DNA from: Deinococcus aetherius
GTDB taxonomy: Bacteria; Deinococcota; Deinococci; Deinococcales; Deinococcaceae
Length of the DNA stretch: 64,000 nt
Assembly (NCBI RefSeq): GCF_025997855.1
Contig: NZ_AP026563.1
Location: 38,501-102,500, forward strand
Direction of reading: 5' to 3'
Position 1 is the stretch's first letter; each line of letters begins with the position of its first letter. Under the pieces are notes generated by a model. It saw only the letters and a list, made by a program, of their open reading frames with translations. It was not told where the DNA came from and did no database searches. Of the stretch, positions 56,745 through 64,000 are shown one piece after another. The translations under genes were made by a program, and so were the position numbers.

Positions 56745-57028
56745 CTGGCGGCGCGGGCGGGGGTGGCGTCCCTGCCCCATTGTGTAAGCCGGCGGCACAT
56801 GGTCGGGGCGGACCTGCTCGCGGGGATCGGCTTCACCATGAGCTTGCTCGTCTCCACCCTCGCCTTTGCTGACGCGGCCCTGCTGACCCAGCGAAACGGA
56901 GGGTTCTGACAACTTCCGTCCTGGCCGCCGTGTTGGGGACGACGGGGTTGCTGGTCGGTGCCCGGGAGGAGCCCGTGCGGGCCGTGAGGAGGGTGAACCC
57001 CCCGCAGGAGGGGGCGCTGGAAGGGTAA
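56745..57028 (+). pseudogene. NhaA Na+/H+ antiporter C-terminal remnant
   Basis: The frame reads [19 protein letters not shown], then [20 protein letters not shown] and ADAALLTQ, the last helices of NhaA (GIGFTMSL). A frameshift near 56905 leads to [20 protein letters not shown] and a stop at 57028. No start or N-terminal ~330 residues remain. It directly follows the truncated MscS gene. Confidence 0.75.
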
Positions 57029-57155
57029 GGAAAAACGGCCCTATGACGCGGGACGTGGGATGCGTGTGGTCAGCTCAGGCACCCGAAGCCAGCTTGTCAG
57101 GAGTGGTCTCCGGAACCCCGGACGCGGCGCGCCGTATGCCCGGGCAGGAGAAGGG

Positions 57156-57758
57156 CTATGCGCTCCCGTGCTGACCGAAGGTGGAAGGCGCCACGCCGGA
57201 GGGGGCCGTCACCTCGTCGGGACGGCGACGGGCCAGCAGCGCCAGAAAGGTCAGACCGGCGAGGCCGCTGAGACTCAGCGGGGCCAGCACCGGAATCTGG
57301 CTGCCCGGCTTGAAGCCAGGGGGCAGCCCGCCGGTCTCATCCCCCGCAGAGGGAGCGCCAACAGCGGGAGCTTCGGCCCCGTCATCGGAGTTGACGGCCG
57401 CACCGGAGGCCGAGGTGCTCGCAGCGGTGGGACTCTGGGCGCTCTGGCGCTGCGCGAAACGGGCGGCGTCCTCGGCCCGGGCCTCGCGATGCTCCAGTGC
57501 CTCATACAGGCCGCTTAACGTCAGCAGCGCCAGCAGGGCAAGCACCACCATGCGCAAGGTCCGCTGCTGGGCAAAGGCCAGCAGGCTGAGGACGAGGCCC
57601 AGGATCGAGGCGCTGAAGCCGATGATCTGGGTGCCCTCGCGGTAGTGGTGGTAGCTCACCAGCTCCGCGATCAGGAAGGCGAAGCCCAGAACACAGGGGG
57701 TCAGGACGAGTTCGGGGAAGCGTGGCCGGACAAAATCACCCCAGCGGTTCAAAACCAT
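57156..57758 (-). CDS. small membrane protein, paralogous to the one at 61689
   Basis: 200 residues from the ATG at 57758. Three N-terminal helices (ELVLTPCVLGFAFLIAELVSY, IIGFSASILGLVLSLLAF, MVVLALLALLTLSGLYEALEH), a polar Ser/Ala-rich linker and a C-terminal helix (PLSLSGLAGLTFLALLARR). The elements AEL, SGLYEALEH...E.R and APLSLSGL are shared with the 61689 protein. No family recognised. It lies after dps on the same strand, with a 164-bp gap. Confidence 0.65.
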   Translation of the reverse strand: MVLNRWGDFVRPRFPELVLTPCVLGFAFLIAELVSYHHYREGTQIIGFSASILGLVLSLLAFAQQRTLRMVVLALLALLTLSGLYEALEHREARAEDAARFAQRQSAQSPTAASTSASGAAVNSDDGAEAPAVGAPSAGDETGGLPPGFKPGSQIPVLAPLSLSGLAGLTFLALLARRRPDEVTAPSGVAPSTFGQHGSA

Positions 57759-57922
57759 GCCCAGGGGTAAGAGAGCACTGTTAAGGATGTGCGAAAAAGG
57801 AAAGAGGCGGTGGAGGTGGTGAGGAGAACCCAGGGGGGCACTGTAGAGATGACCTCCACGCCATCCGTCCTGGAACACAACGACGGGAGGGCCGGGGCCC
57901 CCCCGTCCCGCCTCCGTCTTCT

Positions 57923-58636
57923 CTACTTCCCGCGCAGGGGAACGGGCTGGCCGTTGTTGAGGTCGAAGCCGGTGTTGGGGTCGCGCGGCGTGTTCTGGAG
58001 GAAGGCGCGCATCTGCCACTGGTCTTTCTCGATGGCGTGCTCGACCTCTTGCAGCAGGTTGGCGGTCGTGGGGTCCGCATCTTCCACGTCCTTGATGCGC
58101 TGGTAAAGCCGCTGCCCCACCGTCTCGTACTGGTAGGTGAAGAACTGGATGACCTGGCTGTCGTCGAGAAAACCGCCCGGAATCTCCGGCAGGCGCGAGG
58201 CCGCGACAATCGTGATCGCCCGCCCGTCGCTCGACGCCCCCACCGAGAGCTGACGCTCGGCCACGTCGTCGGCGTATTTGCTGAGGCCCTCGTAGTGCTC
58301 TTGCAGCAGTTCGTGCAGGGTGTACCAGAGGGTCCCCGACACGTTCCAGTGCGCCTGCTTGGTCTGGAGTTGCAGGGCCTGAAGCTCGGTGAGGGTGTTT
58401 TGCAGGGCCTGCACGCTCTTCTTGAGGTCCTCGGTCCCGGCGGAAGGCAGGGTGGAGGCGCGGTTGTAGGGCAGGGGCGAGGCCGTGCCCGTGTTCTGGG
58501 CGGTGGATTGCCCGGTGTTGGGGGCGGGGGCGTTGACGTTGGTGTAGGGCACGCCCGCCCCGGCGCTCTGGGCACCCGCGCCACCCGCGAGGGCCGAGGG
58601 GAGGAGGAGGGCGGTCACGAGCAACAGGTTGTTCAT
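57923..58636 (-). CDS. dps: exported Dps-family ferritin-like protein (Dps2-like)
   Basis: 237 residues from ATG 58636 (AAGGAGA upstream). A signal peptide [19 protein letters not shown] and a ~50-residue linker precede the Dps fold: [44 protein letters not shown], with the conserved ferroxidase-type H (AHW), D/E and H residues; C-terminal [11 protein letters not shown]. An N-terminal secretion signal is like the D. radiodurans Dps2 protein, which stores iron and protects the envelope against peroxide. Its promoter mirrors that of the adjacent response regulator. Confidence 0.9.
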   Translation of the reverse strand: MNNLLLVTALLLPSALAGGAGAQSAGAGVPYTNVNAPAPNTGQSTAQNTGTASPLPYNRASTLPSAGTEDLKKSVQALQNTLTELQALQLQTKQAHWNVSGTLWYTLHELLQEHYEGLSKYADDVAERQLSVGASSDGRAITIVAASRLPEIPGGFLDDSQVIQFFTYQYETVGQRLYQRIKDVEDADPTTANLLQEVEHAIEKDQWQMRAFLQNTPRDPNTGFDLNNGQPVPLRGK

Positions 58637-58679
58637 GGGTCTCCTTGTCTGAGGTGCTTCTGCACCGGCAACTTCCCCG

Positions 58680-58790
58680 ACCGTAGGCACCCGGCGTTAG
58701 ACGGATGCAAGAACCTCCCGCTTCCTAACGTCTTCTCAAGACGCCCTCACAGGAGGTTCTTACGTCCATCTGATTTCCACTTCTTAAGGT
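58680..58790. promoter_or_regulatory. mirror-image promoters of dps and the response-regulator operon
   Basis: A 20-bp inverted repeat (58699-58718 / 58752-58771, 17 of 20 matching) places the same box in both directions. Minus strand: TTCTTGC, ATCC, GTCTAAC (58713-58696), 10 bases, -10 TACGGT (58685-58680). Plus strand: TTCTTAC, GTCC, ATCTGAT (58757-58774), 10 bases, -10 TAAGGT (58785-58790). The halves are 11 bp apart, as in OmpR-family sites. Between them lies another TTCCTAA/TTCTCAA pair at 11-bp spacing. Confidence 0.7.
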
Positions 58791-58796
58791 GTCCCC

Positions 58797-58850
58797 ATGA
58801 CCCCGCCTGTGAGCTTCCTTCCGCCCTCCGGCGGCAATGGGAGGCGTTGA
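58797..58850 (+). CDS. possible leaderless 17-residue leader ORF
   Basis: ATG 58797 is 6 bases after the TAAGGT -10, so the transcript could begin at this codon. It encodes [17 protein letters not shown] and stops 2 bases before the GTG of the response-regulator gene, whose ribosome-binding site GGGAGGCG lies inside it. Could be only untranslated leader. Confidence 0.3.
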   Translation: MTPPVSFLPPSGGNGRR

Positions 58851-58852
58851 AC

Positions 58853-59512
58853 GTGCGCCTGCTCCTGGTCGAGGACGATCCGCGCATCGCGCTCCCGACG
58901 GCACGGGCGCTGGCCGACGCCGGGCACGAGGTGCACCTCGAGCCCGACGGGGTGCGGGGCCTGGCCCGGGCCCGCTCGGGGGGCCACGACGCCCTGCTGC
59001 TGGACGTGATGCTGCCGGGACTCGACGGCTTCGAGCTGGCGCGTACCCTGCGGGCGGAGGGAGCCCAGGTGCCCATCGTCTTCCTGACCGCCCGCGGCGC
59101 CCTGCACGACCGGGTGGACGGCCTGGACCTGGGCGGGGACGCTTACCTCGTCAAGCCCTTCGAGCTGCCCGAACTGCTCGCCACCCTGCGCGCGGTCGTG
59201 CGTCGCGGCGAGGAGGTGCGCAGCGCGAGAGTGGGATTCGGCGGCGGCGCGGGCCTGCTCGACGCCCGGCATCGCCAGGTGTGGTGGCACGGCGAGGTCA
59301 TCGGCTTCACAGCACGTGAGTACGCCCTGCTGGAGGTGCTGGTGCTGTCCCGGGAGAGATGGTTCACGCGAGAGGAACTGCTCAGTCGCGTCTGGGGCCC
59401 GGATTTCGGAGGCGAGGCGCGGGTGGTGGACGTGTACGTGAGCTACCTGCGGCGCAAGCTGAGCCCAGACGTTCTGGTGAGTTCCCGCGGGCTGGGATAC
59501 CGGGTCCTATGA
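58853..59512 (+). CDS. OmpR-family response regulator
   Basis: 219 residues from GTG 58853. Receiver domain: acidic pocket D8/D9 (LLVEDDPRI), phospho-acceptor D51 ([15 protein letters not shown]), switch T (FLTARGA), K (YLVKPFEL). C-terminal winged helix: [31 protein letters not shown] and [13 protein letters not shown], the OmpR/PhoB DNA-reading layout that binds 11-bp-spaced direct repeats. It overlaps the kinase start by four bases. It is the natural candidate for the boxes at its own promoter, dps and the VIT gene. Confidence 0.93.
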   Translation: MRLLLVEDDPRIALPTARALADAGHEVHLEPDGVRGLARARSGGHDALLLDVMLPGLDGFELARTLRAEGAQVPIVFLTARGALHDRVDGLDLGGDAYLVKPFELPELLATLRAVVRRGEEVRSARVGFGGGAGLLDARHRQVWWHGEVIGFTAREYALLEVLVLSRERWFTREELLSRVWGPDFGGEARVVDVYVSYLRRKLSPDVLVSSRGLGYRVL

Positions 59513-60816
59513 CCATTCGCACCCGTCTGGCCCTGGGTGTAGCCCTCCAGACCGCGGCGGTGATCCTGGTCGTGGCAGCGGTCCAGTTCCTCGCCCTGCG
59601 CTCTTTCCTGGCACTGGCCGAGTACGAGCGCCTGGAGATGTTGATTCCCCGGCTGGAGCAGGAACTGGCGGCCCGGCCCCAGTCCCCAGCCGCGCCGCCG
59701 CTGGAGATTACGACCCTCCCGCGCAACGTGGACGTGCGGGTGGTACAGGGCGGGCAGGTGGTGGCCGTGACAGAAAACTTTCCGCCCATCCCGGTCGATC
59801 TGCCGCCAGGCTACGCGCCCCGTGCCGGACACGACGTTCTCGTTGCCACGGTTACCCTGCGGGGACGGGCGGCGACGGCACAACTCGCCAGCGACGTGCT
59901 GGGCGTGGTCAATCCCCTGCGGGCCTACTTGAGGGCGCTGGCGGTGACCGTGCCGACGGCGGCGGCCCTAGTCGCCCTGTTGAGCTTCGTCCTGGCCGGG
60001 CGGCTGCTCCGGCCCCTGGACCGGCTGCAAGCGGCGGCGGCCCGGGTCGGCCTCGGGGGGGACCTGCGCTCGCCCCTGCCCGGCGTGGGCCGCAACGACG
60101 AGCTGGGAAGACTGGCGGGGGCCCTTCAGGGGTCGTTCGCCCAGCTCGCCGAGGTGCGCGAGCGGGAGGAGGAGTTCACCCGCGCGGCCGCCCACGACCT
60201 GCGCTCGCCGCTGGCGGCCCTCAAGACCCGGCTCCAGGGCTCGCTCGCCGGTCCCCGCTCGGCGGCGGAGCTGCGCGAGGACATCACCGAGGCGCTCTCG
60301 GATGTGGAGCGGATGCGCCGCCTGACCGAACACCTGCTGCTGCTCGCCCAGGGCGTGCGGGAGGTCGCCCGACTCCCGGTGGACCTCGCCCGGGTGGCGG
60401 GGGAGGCGGTGGACCGCGCCCGCGAGGCGGCCCCCGACGTGCCCCTGGACTTCGAGACCCGGGGCGAGACCACCGTCCCCGGCGACGAGGCCCTGCTCAC
60501 CCACCTGCTGGAGAACCTGATCGGCAACGGGGTGCGGCACGGGCGCGGGGCCCCCATGCGGGTGCGCGTGGCCGAACAGGGCGGTCTGGTGTGCCTGGCC
60601 GTGGAGGACGCCGGGCCGGGCGTGCCGGAGGCTGTCCTCACCCGGTTGACGGAGCCCTTCTACCAGGTGGAGGCCGCGCGGGGCGGAGGCAACGGCCTGG
60701 GGCTCGCCATCGTGCGGCGGGTCGCCGAGGCCCACGGCGCGCTCCTGCACTTCGAGAACCAGCCTGCCGGGGGCCTGCTTGTGACAATCGAGTTCCCGCG
60801 GGCACCAACCGCCTAA
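59509..60816 (+). CDS. sensor histidine kinase
   Basis: 435 residues from the ATG overlapping the regulator stop (ATGA). N-terminal helix ([24 protein letters not shown]), a ~115-residue extracytoplasmic sensor region, second helix ([19 protein letters not shown]), HAMP (about 175-225), H-box [15 protein letters not shown]-box [14 protein letters not shown]1 DAGPGVPE, G2 GNGLGLAIV. The sensor part has no metal-ligand cluster, so the stimulus is not evident; the regulon suggests metal or oxidative stress. Confidence 0.93.
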   Translation: MTIRTRLALGVALQTAAVILVVAAVQFLALRSFLALAEYERLEMLIPRLEQELAARPQSPAAPPLEITTLPRNVDVRVVQGGQVVAVTENFPPIPVDLPPGYAPRAGHDVLVATVTLRGRAATAQLASDVLGVVNPLRAYLRALAVTVPTAAALVALLSFVLAGRLLRPLDRLQAAAARVGLGGDLRSPLPGVGRNDELGRLAGALQGSFAQLAEVREREEEFTRAAAHDLRSPLAALKTRLQGSLAGPRSAAELREDITEALSDVERMRRLTEHLLLLAQGVREVARLPVDLARVAGEAVDRAREAAPDVPLDFETRGETTVPGDEALLTHLLENLIGNGVRHGRGAPMRVRVAEQGGLVCLAVEDAGPGVPEAVLTRLTEPFYQVEAARGGGNGLGLAIVRRVAEAHGALLHFENQPAGGLLVTIEFPRAPTA

Positions 60817-60837
60817 ACCGCCCACATTACTCGGTCT

Positions 60838-60871
60838 TTCTTACCTTCGTGTAACGAGAACCATTCCTAAT
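60838..60871 (+). promoter_or_regulatory. VIT-gene promoter with the same response-regulator-type box
   Basis: TTCTTAC, CTTC, GTGTAAC (60838-60855), 10 bases, CCTAAT (60866-60871), 7 bases, ATG 60879. First half-site identical and second one base different from the dps box (GTCTAAC). Same 11-bp and 10-bp spacings; leaderless start. Confidence 0.6.
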
Positions 60872-60878
60872 AAGCGGC

Positions 60879-61376
60879 ATGACGCAAGCCTCACCGCACG
60901 ACCAGACGTTCGTGCTTCAGAAGATCCAGCCTGCCCTGCTCGGCCTGATGGACGGCTCGGTCTCGACTCTCGCGCCGCTGTTCGCCACCGCTGGGCTGAC
61001 CGGGCGGCCCATCGACGCCTTCTTCGTGGGCCTGGCCGCCTCGGTCGGAGCGGGGATCAGCATGGGGCTGGCCGAGGCGCTGTCCGACGACGGCAAGGTC
61101 AGCGGGCGCGGCTCCCCCCTGGGCCGCGGCCTCATCACCGGGCTCGCCACCATCCTGGGCGGGATGCTTCACACCCTGCCCTTCCTGCTGCCCGACCTGC
61201 GCGCAGCCCTGGCGCTGGCCTACGGGGTGGTGGTGGTCGAGCTGCTGGTGATCGCCTACATCCGGTTCCACTACATGCGCAGCCCGCTGGGACAGACCAT
61301 CTTCCAGGTCATCGTGGGCGGCGCGGTCGTCTTCGGCGTCGGCGTGTGGCTGGGCAACCTGGGCGCCCGCCCCTGA
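60879..61376 (+). CDS. VIT1/CCC1-like metal ion transporter
   Basis: 165 residues. Opens with [30 protein letters not shown] (VIT family GL-DG element), then [31 protein letters not shown] with acidic residues usual for Fe/Mn transport, and three more helices ([21 protein letters not shown]). VIT-type proteins move Fe2+ or Mn2+ out of the cytosol. The leaderless promoter has the dps/regulator-type box, and dps, regulator, kinase and catalase are nearby. Confidence 0.82.
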   Translation: MTQASPHDQTFVLQKIQPALLGLMDGSVSTLAPLFATAGLTGRPIDAFFVGLAASVGAGISMGLAEALSDDGKVSGRGSPLGRGLITGLATILGGMLHTLPFLLPDLRAALALAYGVVVVELLVIAYIRFHYMRSPLGQTIFQVIVGGAVVFGVGVWLGNLGARP

Positions 61377-61688
61377 GCGTGGACGCGGAACAGGCAGACC
61401 TTTCCCATGACTCCACTCGCCGACCCTCACCCCCTGCACAACGTGGACGTGGTCCGCGGGATTCACGCCCCTGTGGACGCCCGGAGGCACCTTCACGGCC
61501 CCTTGAGGAATGGCAAGTCCTTACGCCCGTCCAACGCTCCCCGCGCCCACTGGAAGCCGGGCCGACGTCCACCCGCGGTGCGGTCCCCCACAGAAGCCCT
61601 GCGCGAGGGCCGCGGCCCTCCTGGCGCCTCCCCGGTTCGGCACAGGCGCCGTGAACCCGGAGCGGGCCGCTTTCCCCCAGGAGAATCC
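61377..61688. other. 312-bp intergenic region, nothing recognised
   Basis: Open frames here are Pro/Arg-rich without codon bias. No box like the upstream promoters and no hairpin of note. AGGAGA at 61680-61685 is the ribosome-binding site of the next gene. Confidence 0.4.
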
Positions 61689-62195
61689 ATGACTCATATC
61701 CTCACCCTGCGCCGCGCCCTCGTCGTCCTCGGCCTGCTGGGCCTGCTCGGCCTCGCGGCGGAACTCGCCGCCGTCGGGCACTGGTACGGCCCCTCGCAGC
61801 TCATCCCGTTCGCGGCGATCCTCGTCGGCGTCCTGGCCGGCGCCCTCTACCTCTCCACCGAGCGGGCCTGGACCCGCCTGGCTGTGCGCGCCGCCGCCGC
61901 GCTGCTTGTCCTGACCGGGGCTTACGGGGCCGTGGAGCACACCAGCAAGAACCCTGAGCTGCGGCGCGAGGGCCGGTCCGGCGCGCTGGGCACCCCGCCG
62001 GAGGCGCGCCCGGGCGAATCCGGGGTGCTGGGTCTCCCGGCGCCGCGGCCGGGCTGGCTCAACGGCCCGGCCCCCGTCAGCGCGCCCCTGGCGATGAGTG
62101 GGCTCGGCCTGTTGCTGCTGCTCGCGCTCTACCGGCGCGAGGCCGATTTCCAGACAAACCCTTCCACAGCGGTCCCCTCGTACAGCGGCGACTAA
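61689..62195 (+). CDS. small membrane protein, paralogous to the one at 57156
   Basis: 168 residues from ATG 61689 (AGGAGAATCC). Helices VVLGLLGLLGLAAELAAVGHW, LIPFAAILVGVLAGALYL, VRAAAALLVLTGAYGAVEH, a Pro/Gly-rich linker and APLAMSGLGLLLLLALYRR. Shares layout and key elements with the 57156 protein, so the two are distant paralogues flanking the Dps/two-component/VIT block. No family name. Confidence 0.68.
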   Translation: MTHILTLRRALVVLGLLGLLGLAAELAAVGHWYGPSQLIPFAAILVGVLAGALYLSTERAWTRLAVRAAAALLVLTGAYGAVEHTSKNPELRREGRSGALGTPPEARPGESGVLGLPAPRPGWLNGPAPVSAPLAMSGLGLLLLLALYRREADFQTNPSTAVPSYSGD

Positions 62196-62241
62196 GCCAA
62201 AAACGCCGCGAGCCCCGCCTCACCCCTTCAGGAGGAATCCC

Positions 62242-62649
62242 ATGACACCAGCATCCCGCCACTGGCTCGGCCTGATCCTGCTCGCCGCCATCGCCTGGGT
62301 TCACTACCGGGACATCCCGGGCAAGCTCGGGGAGACGCCGTACCTGGGCTGGATGTACATCCTGCTCGTCGCGGGGTGCGCGGCGGCGGGGGCGTGGCTG
62401 TTCACCGAACTCGCCCGGGCCGGATACGTCCTGGGCGCCGTGATCTCGCTGGGAGCTATCGCCGGGTACGTCCTGACCCGCAGCACCGGCCTGCCCGGCG
62501 CGACCGGTGACACCGGCAACTGGTCTGAGCCTAGCGGCATCTTCGCGTTGATCGTGGAGGCCGCCTTTGTCGTGCTCGCTCTCTCGCGGTTGCGTCGCCC
62601 GACGGCCGCGGCCGTTGCCGGGCGGAGTGAGCGCGACCTCCGGTCCTGA
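62242..62649 (+). CDS. four-helix membrane protein
   Basis: 135 residues from ATG 62242 (AGGAGGAA upstream). Helices HWLGLILLAAIAWVHYRDIPGKL, YLGWMYILLVAGCAAAGAWLF, AGYVLGAVISLGAIAGYVL, and ALIVEAAFVVLALSRLRR. Follows the 61689 gene by 46 bp, probably one transcript. Function unknown. Confidence 0.65.
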   Translation: MTPASRHWLGLILLAAIAWVHYRDIPGKLGETPYLGWMYILLVAGCAAAGAWLFTELARAGYVLGAVISLGAIAGYVLTRSTGLPGATGDTGNWSEPSGIFALIVEAAFVVLALSRLRRPTAAAVAGRSERDLRS

Positions 62650-62795
62650 GCGTGTCCTGCACGACCGTCTCCTCCGGTTGAAGTTGTGCCCCTTCGATCC
62701 GTCAGTCCTGCGGTCGGGCGTTCCCGGGCACCGCCCCACTTCGGAGTCTCGATCCCCGCGTCCACTCACCGCCCCCTATGAAAGGCAGATTCCTC

Positions 62796-64000
62796 ATGTC
62801 TCAGAACCGTAAGCTCTCCACCCCGCTTTCCCTCGACGACACCCTGGCCCGGCTTGATGACCAGACGAAGGACCAGGACCTCAGCGCCAACGTGGCCGGG
62901 CCTGGCACGCGGCTGACCGACAACATGGGCCACCCCATCAGCGACGACCAGAACTCATTGCGGGCGGGGGCACGCGGGCCGACCCTGATGGAGGACTTCC
63001 TCTTCCGCGAAAAGATCCACCACTTCGACCACGAGCGCATCCCGGAACGGGTGGTCCACGCTCGTGGCGCGGGGGCCCACGGCTATTTCGAGCTGACGAA
63101 ATCGCTTTCTCAGTACACGACGGCGCGGGTCCTCACCGAGGTCGGGGCGCAGACCCCTGTGTTCGTGCGCTTCTCGACCGTGGCGGGCTCGCGTGGCTCA
63201 GCGGACACGGCGCGCGACGTGCGTGGCTTCGCGGTGCGCTTCTACACCCAGGAGGGCAACTGGGACATCGTGGGGAACAACATCCCCGTCTTCTTCATCC
63301 AGGACGCCATCAAGTTCCCTGACCTGATCCACTCGGTCAAGCCCGAGCCGCACCACGAGATTCCGCAGGCGGCGTCGGCGCACGACACCTTCTACGACTT
63401 CATCTCGCTGACGCCCGAGTCGATGCACATGCTGATGTGGGTGCACAGCGACCGGGCCATTCCCCGCTCCTTTGCCATGATGGAGGGCTTCGGCGTCCAC
63501 ACCTTCCGCCTCGTGGACGCGCGGGGGCAGGCGACCTTCGTCAAGTTCCACTGGAAGCCCACCCTGGGCGTGCACTCGCTGGTGTGGGACGAGGCGCAGA
63601 AGATCGCGGGCAAGGACCCCGACTTCCACCGCCGCTCGATGTGGGAATCCATTGAGGCCGGTCATCCCTACGTCTGGGACCTCGGCGTGCAGCTCTTCAC
63701 CGAGGCGCAGGCCGAGGGCTGGGACTTCGACGTGCTCGACCCCACCAAGATCGTGCCGGAAGACCTCGTGCCCGTGCAGCGGGTCGGGCGACTCACCCTG
63801 GACCGCAACCCCGACAACTACTTCGCGGAAACCGAGCAGGTGGGCTTCATGACGACCAACCTGGTGCCCGGGATCGACTTCAGCGACGATCCCCTCCTCC
63901 AGGGCCGCAACTTCAGCTACCTCGACACCCAGCTCTCCCGCTTGGGGTCGCCGAACTGGCCGGAGCTGCCCATCAACCGCCCGGTCGCGCGGGTGGCGAA
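62796..64000 (+). CDS. katA: haem catalase, 5' part (runs off window)
   Basis: 401 codons are visible. Start ATG 62796 with AAAGG about 10 bases upstream (in-frame ATG 62778 is less likely). Clade-3-like opening [39 protein letters not shown] (catalytic His), [46 protein letters not shown] (Asn) and [15 protein letters not shown]. It breaks down H2O2. The proximal Tyr region lies outside the window. Belongs to the oxidative-stress block. Confidence 0.93.
   Translation, partial: MSQNRKLSTPLSLDDTLARLDDQTKDQDLSANVAGPGTRLTDNMGHPISDDQNSLRAGARGPTLMEDFLFREKIHHFDHERIPERVVHARGAGAHGYFELTKSLSQYTTARVLTEVGAQTPVFVRFSTVAGSRGSADTARDVRGFAVRFYTQEGNWDIVGNNIPVFFIQDAIKFPDLIHSVKPEPHHEIPQAASAHDTFYDFISLTPESMHMLMWVHSDRAIPRSFAMMEGFGVHTFRLVDARGQATFVKFHWKPTLGVHSLVWDEAQKIAGKDPDFHRRSMWESIEAGHPYVWDLGVQLFTEAQAEGWDFDVLDPTKIVPEDLVPVQRVGRLTLDRNPDNYFAETEQVGFMTTNLVPGIDFSDDPLLQGRNFSYLDTQLSRLGSPNWPELPINRPVARVA

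Noticed and set aside
54300..56912. Large minus-strand frames opposite the MscS and transglutaminase-like genes
   Set aside because: Antisense shadows without recognised domains.

Overview
This window is high-GC DNA, mostly bacterial accessory sequence, and it looks like a Deinococcus plasmid, megaplasmid or accessory chromosome region. That placement is inference. It rests on very high third-position GC, leaderless TANNNT-type promoters, an exported Dps-family protein beside a two-component system, a cydABCD-type cluster, and many insertion sequences and broken genes. No rRNA, tRNA, CRISPR array or replication origin was recognised.

Layout. 0-1.5 kb: the 3' part of an IS110-family transposase that has cut into a small gene paired with a zincin-type metalloprotease. 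1.8-9 kb: a plasmid-type PRTRC cassette (E, C, F, B and ThiF proteins) with an SF1 helicase upstream. PRTRC_C resembles ubiquitin, PRTRC_B an E2 and PRTRC_ThiF an E1, so this is a candidate bacterial ubiquitin-like conjugation system. The JAB peptidase (PRTRC_A) and ParB partners are not visible here. 9-19 kb: a patchy defence-like island with small unknown genes, a DUF4209 fragment, an AlbA_2 (Schlafen-type) protein, a small-gene operon interrupted by an IS5-family element, a TIR-domain protein, and a Vsr-like nuclease fused to a UvrD-like helicase. 19-27.3 kb: mostly exported or envelope proteins on the minus strand (5'-nucleotidase lipoprotein, two thioredoxin-fold proteins, DUF305-like protein, alpha/beta hydrolase, acyltransferase, C39-like peptidase). 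27.6-32.5 kb: a very large Mrr-nuclease + NACHT + repeat protein resembling an Avs/bNACHT antiviral NLR, carrying a one-base frameshift. 32.7-37.3 kb: cell-envelope genes (LysM-M23 endopeptidase, class B PBP, Met-rich membrane protein) divergent from apolipoprotein N-acyltransferase. 37.3-43.9 kb: a decaying zone with a fused AbiE toxin-antitoxin remnant, MATE, diacylglycerol-kinase-like and ArsB-like pseudogenes, and an IS5-like element nested inside an IS630-like element. 43.9-51.6 kb: FetAB-like ABC exporter and cydA/cydB/cydC/cydD. 52.4-57 kb: AI-2E transporter, HGSNAT-like acyltransferase, transglutaminase-like/TPR protein, truncated MscS and an NhaA remnant. 57.1-64 kb: a metal/oxidative-stress block with exported Dps, response regulator/histidine kinase, VIT-type metal transporter, small membrane proteins and a catalase running off the end.

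The most coherent regulatory observation is in this last block. dps, the response-regulator operon and the VIT gene share the same promoter architecture: two half-sites 11 bp apart (TTCTTRC...RTCTRAY-like), then 10 bp to a -10 element. This suggests one OmpR-type regulon built around the local two-component system. A second 11-bp-spaced box (TTTAC-type) lies at the C39-peptidase promoter and in both directions between the PBP operon and lnt.

Single-base frameshifts are unusually common (C-terminal small ORFs of the PRTRC region, DUF305 lipoprotein, NACHT gene, MATE, DAGK, ArsB, NhaA). Some may be genuine decay and some may be indel errors in the assembly. The reads would decide this.
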